From: Pseudobdellovibrionaceae bacterium
GTDB lineage: Bacteria > Bdellovibrionota > Bdellovibrionia > Bdellovibrionales > Bdellovibrionaceae
Direction of reading: 5' to 3'
Length of the DNA: 64,000 nucleotides
Assembly: GCA_016719575.1 (NCBI GenBank)
Contig: JADJYV010000013.1
Location: 1,364,001 to 1,428,000 of the forward strand
Positions 61,927 through 64,000 of the stretch are shown here, one piece after another. Position 1 is the first letter of the stretch. Each line of letters starts with the position of its first letter. The notes under the pieces are model-generated. The model made no database searches and was not told the DNA's origin. It saw nothing but the letters and a program-made list of their open reading frames with translations. The position numbers and the translations under genes are program-made.

Positions 61927-62691
61927 CTAGTTTTGCGGTGTTAAAAATTCACAAAGGTAGTGAGAAGATCGTAATTCTTTTGTTAAAACCTCATATCCCT
62001 CAATATGAGCCCCTACAAGACCCCAAAAATCTACGGAGTGATTCATGTGCCTCAAATGAGCAAGCTCATGAACAATGACATAGTCTATCAGCTCTGGCCT
62101 AAAAACAATCAAACGCCAGTTAAAGTTGATCGTTCCACGCGACGAGCAACTCCCCCACCGAGTGCGTTGTTCCCTAAACTTAAGGGCCTTTGGATACAAA
62201 TTCATTTTTTGAGCCCAAAGCTCCGTGCGCTCAGTTATTTTTTGAATCGCTTCTTTTTTGTAAAACCTGCGGATTTCAGTTAGTAATTGCGGCTGTTCGT
62301 CGGTCAGCACGTCCGCACTCCACTCGTTTCGGGGGATATGCAGCCGCAACTCCCCCTCGCGAACAACGACAAAGGGCTTTTCTAAAACCGTGATAACGAT
62401 ACGAAGGGGGCAAGCCCTCCCAAGAAACGGAAAGGTTTCATACGACTTAATTTTCTTCTCTGGAAATTTTGCTCTTTTTTCTTCGAACTTTACAAAATTC
62501 CTTTCGATCCATTCTTTCTTAGCAATTAAAAATTCGTAAATCACCTTGGTTGAAGTTAACTTTCCAGCAACGACCTTGATTGGTTTGTTTGGATACAAAT
62601 AAATAGAGACCGTGCGGCGAAACGCCCGGCGATGAACTTCGACCGTTCGGTTAAAAAAAGGAAAATGTTCTCTTTCAGTCTTGTTTGCCAT
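61927..62691 (-). CDS. YgjP-like zinc metallohydrolase
   Basis: 254 residues. KFREQRTRWGSCSSRGTINF then NWRLIVFRPELIDYVIVHEL and AHLRHMNHSVDFW: the HExxH motif (HELAH) plus a distal His. Matches the YgjP/DUF45 family. Divergent and overlapping by 11 bases with the kinase gene's longest frame. Confidence 0.88.
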   Translation of the reverse strand: MANKTEREHFPFFNRTVEVHRRAFRRTVSIYLYPNKPIKVVAGKLTSTKVIYEFLIAKKEWIERNFVKFEEKRAKFPEKKIKSYETFPFLGRACPLRIVITVLEKPFVVVREGELRLHIPRNEWSADVLTDEQPQLLTEIRRFYKKEAIQKITERTELWAQKMNLYPKALKFREQRTRWGSCSSRGTINFNWRLIVFRPELIDYVIVHELAHLRHMNHSVDFWGLVGAHIEGYEVLTKELRSSHYLCEFLTPQN

Positions 62692-62719
62692 GAGTTCTTA
62701 TGAGATTTACATTGCCAGT

Positions 62720-63685
62720 ATGAATTCAAAGACTTCATTTTACAATCTCGATCCCGAAAAGGTTCTGCGGACCGCAGAAAACCAGGGCTTTTTGACGACA
62801 GGCGAGTTTTCACAACTCAACTCTTACGAAAATCGAGTCTTTGACATTCGCCTTGAGGTCGCGGTTGAAAACAATATGTCGGTCATTGCAAAATTCTATC
62901 GCCCTAACCGCTGGAGCAAAGAAAGCCTTCAAGAAGAACATCAATTTCTGCTCGACTTGGCCGCCGAAAATATTCCCGCCGTGGCTCCGCTTGTTCTAAA
63001 GACGGGCCTGACGCTGGCAGAAGTGGATGGTATGTATGTGGCTTTCTTTCCGAAAGTACGAGGACGAATGCCTCAAGAGTTTGTCGGCGAAGAGCTTAAG
63101 CAGGTGGGTCGCCTCATGGCTCAAGTCCATAACATTGGCGCCCTCAGAAAAGCTCGCCAGCGTCCGGTTTTAGATACCAGCTACTTTGGCGGCTGGCCAA
63201 CTTTGGACTTTTTGCAGGGGTGGATCGCTCCCGAAGTCCGCAATCGCTATAATGCAGCCGCCCATGTCATTCTCACTGAGCTTGATAATATTCTGGATCA
63301 TCAAGAATTCATCCGCATTCATGGCGACTGTCACCGAGGGAATCTACTCCACAACGGAAAACAATTTTTTTTAGTCGATTTTGATGATTTTTGCACCGGA
63401 CCAGTGATTCAAGATTTCTGGATGCTCCTCAGCGGCACGGGCGAGGATGGCCAACGAGAGCAGGATGAAATCCTTTCTGGTTATGAGGAGCTTCGGGAGT
63501 TTCCCTATCACCAATGGACATGGGTGCCGTGGCTGCGGGGCCTCAGAATTCTTTCCTACGCCGGTTGGATCGCAAGGCGCTGGGAAGACCCCAGTTTTCC
63601 ACGCCTTTTTCCAGAGTTTAACACCTTTAGATATTGGGCCGAAGAAGTTGAGGCCCTCGAAAAGATTGCCTGGGCCTCATCTTAA
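62720..63685 (+). CDS. srkA: SrkA/YihE-type protein kinase
   Basis: About 321 residues. QLNSYENRVFDIRLEV, IAKFYRPNRWSKESLQEEHQ, then IHGDCHRGNLLHNGKQFFLV (catalytic HGDxHxGN) and DFDDFCTGPVIQDFW (metal DFDD). E. coli SrkA limits stress-induced cell death. Start uncertain: ATG 62681, 62690 or 62720; I chose the last, which gives the usual family length. Confidence 0.8.
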   Translation: MNSKTSFYNLDPEKVLRTAENQGFLTTGEFSQLNSYENRVFDIRLEVAVENNMSVIAKFYRPNRWSKESLQEEHQFLLDLAAENIPAVAPLVLKTGLTLAEVDGMYVAFFPKVRGRMPQEFVGEELKQVGRLMAQVHNIGALRKARQRPVLDTSYFGGWPTLDFLQGWIAPEVRNRYNAAAHVILTELDNILDHQEFIRIHGDCHRGNLLHNGKQFFLVDFDDFCTGPVIQDFWMLLSGTGEDGQREQDEILSGYEELREFPYHQWTWVPWLRGLRILSYAGWIARRWEDPSFPRLFPEFNTFRYWAEEVEALEKIAWASS

Positions 63686-63754
63686 CTTAATAAGTTTTAA
63701 GGGCGCGCGGCGTTATTGCATGAATTGCAGAGATCGCTGGGATACACAAGCCTT

Positions 63755-63849
63755 GGCCGGGTCCCATACAATAGAGCCCTTACTGAATCCGCTAGATCCG
63801 GAAGGAAGCAACGGCGTTTAAGGGACTATGTGATATGGGGTGCTCGGCC
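63755..63849 (+). ncRNA. ffs: Signal recognition particle 4.5S RNA
   Basis: About 95 nt. GGCCGGGTCCCATA at the 5' end pairs with TATGGGGTGCTCGGCC at the 3' end. The apical domain has the conserved GATCCGGAAGGAAGCAACGG. A run of seven T follows at 63852, a terminator. Binds Ffh for membrane protein targeting. ffs next to dnaX is a common arrangement. Confidence 0.9.
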
Positions 63850-63903
63850 GCTTTTTTTATCCTGCTTTTAGTGCTACATTAAGCCTTTCTCGAGGGGAAC
63901 TTT

Positions 63904-64000
63904 TTGTCTTATCAGGTCATAGCACGTAAATGGCGCCCGCAATCTTTCAACGAAGTCGTTGGCCAGAATCACATTACCCAAACTCTGACCAATGCCCTTC
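63904..64000 (+). CDS. dnaX: DNA polymerase III gamma/tau subunit, 5' end only
   Basis: Start TTG 63904 after GAGGGG. The 32 codons read SYQVIARKWRPQSFNEVVGQ then NHITQTLTNAL, the highly conserved DnaX N-terminus. The clamp-loader ATPase continues beyond the window. Confidence 0.9.
   Translation, partial: MSYQVIARKWRPQSFNEVVGQNHITQTLTNAL

Noticed and set aside
1..64000. CRISPR arrays, rRNA or tRNA genes
   Set aside because: No regularly spaced repeats and no tRNA-like folds were seen apart from the tRNA-like domain of tmRNA.

Overview
The window looks like chromosome of a Bdellovibrio-type predatory bacterium (Bdellovibrionota). The signs are two members of the TIGR02147 family (56518-57486, and a broken one at 41015-41777), a tmRNA whose tag reads GNDYALAA, many secreted or lipid-anchored small proteins, two secreted phospholipase-D-like proteins, and an ffs-dnaX junction at the right end. 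This placement is inference from gene content; no marker gene was compared.

Region 1 (1-14.3 kb) is mostly ordinary backbone: the end of a penicillin-binding protein 1C, a DCC thiol oxidoreductase, LysR regulators, secreted proteins, a PLD-family protein, a TerC/Alx-type membrane protein divergent from an NhaR-like regulator, a CBS / ribosome-hibernation / bicarbonate-transporter operon and a TMEM175-like channel. It also holds decayed genes (an RlaP-type nucleotidyltransferase with an in-frame stop, a glycine-rich-domain protein with several frameshifts).

Region 2 (14.5-48.1 kb) is accessory and largely on the minus strand. It is punctuated by diverged copies of a short sequence matching the 3' end of the tmRNA gene (core GGTGGAGG, near 14.54, 16.77, 32.12, 40.03, 40.57, 41.88 and 48.16 kb). 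I read these as scars of successive integrations at ssrA. Cargo is typical of mobile arrays: acetyltransferases, HIT, VOC, SnoaL, cupin, beta-lactamase-like hydrolase, toxin-antitoxin pieces, XRE/AraC/LysR/ArsR regulators and small secreted proteins. Two features stand out: many proteins are unusual domain fusions (HIT-GNAT, P-loop kinase-nucleotidyltransferase, cupin-TPR-GNAT, membrane-BrnT, and the broken chains GNAT-GNAT-GrpB-YkuD and HAD-GNAT), and between about 34 and 46 kb many genes carry one-base frameshifts in homopolymer runs. An IS1-like element (32.2-33.4 kb) and two copies of an IS3/IS407-type element (38.5 and 42.4-43.6 kb) lie here.

Region 3 (48.16-55.90 kb) is the youngest-looking insertion: a 7.7-kb integrative element downstream of the intact ssrA gene. 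It encodes a tyrosine integrase, an XRE regulator, an ABC-F ribosome-protection-type protein with a leader resembling translation attenuation, an FtsK/TcpA-like ATPase, a Rep_trans (MOBT-like) replication/relaxase protein, a small protein in the position of ICE helicase-processivity factors, and three unknown small proteins. Both ends carry the same 11-bp repeat (three copies right, one left) and an inverted 13-bp repeat, as expected for integrase arm sites. I see no conjugation-channel genes, so it resembles a mobilizable element.

Region 4 (55.9-64 kb) returns to backbone: ssrA, a TIGR02147 regulator with a lipoprotein gene, an XRE protein, a frameshifted unknown gene, a fatty acid desaturase with a GNAT-like partner, a YgjP-type metallohydrolase, an SrkA-type kinase, the 4.5S SRP RNA and the first codons of dnaX.
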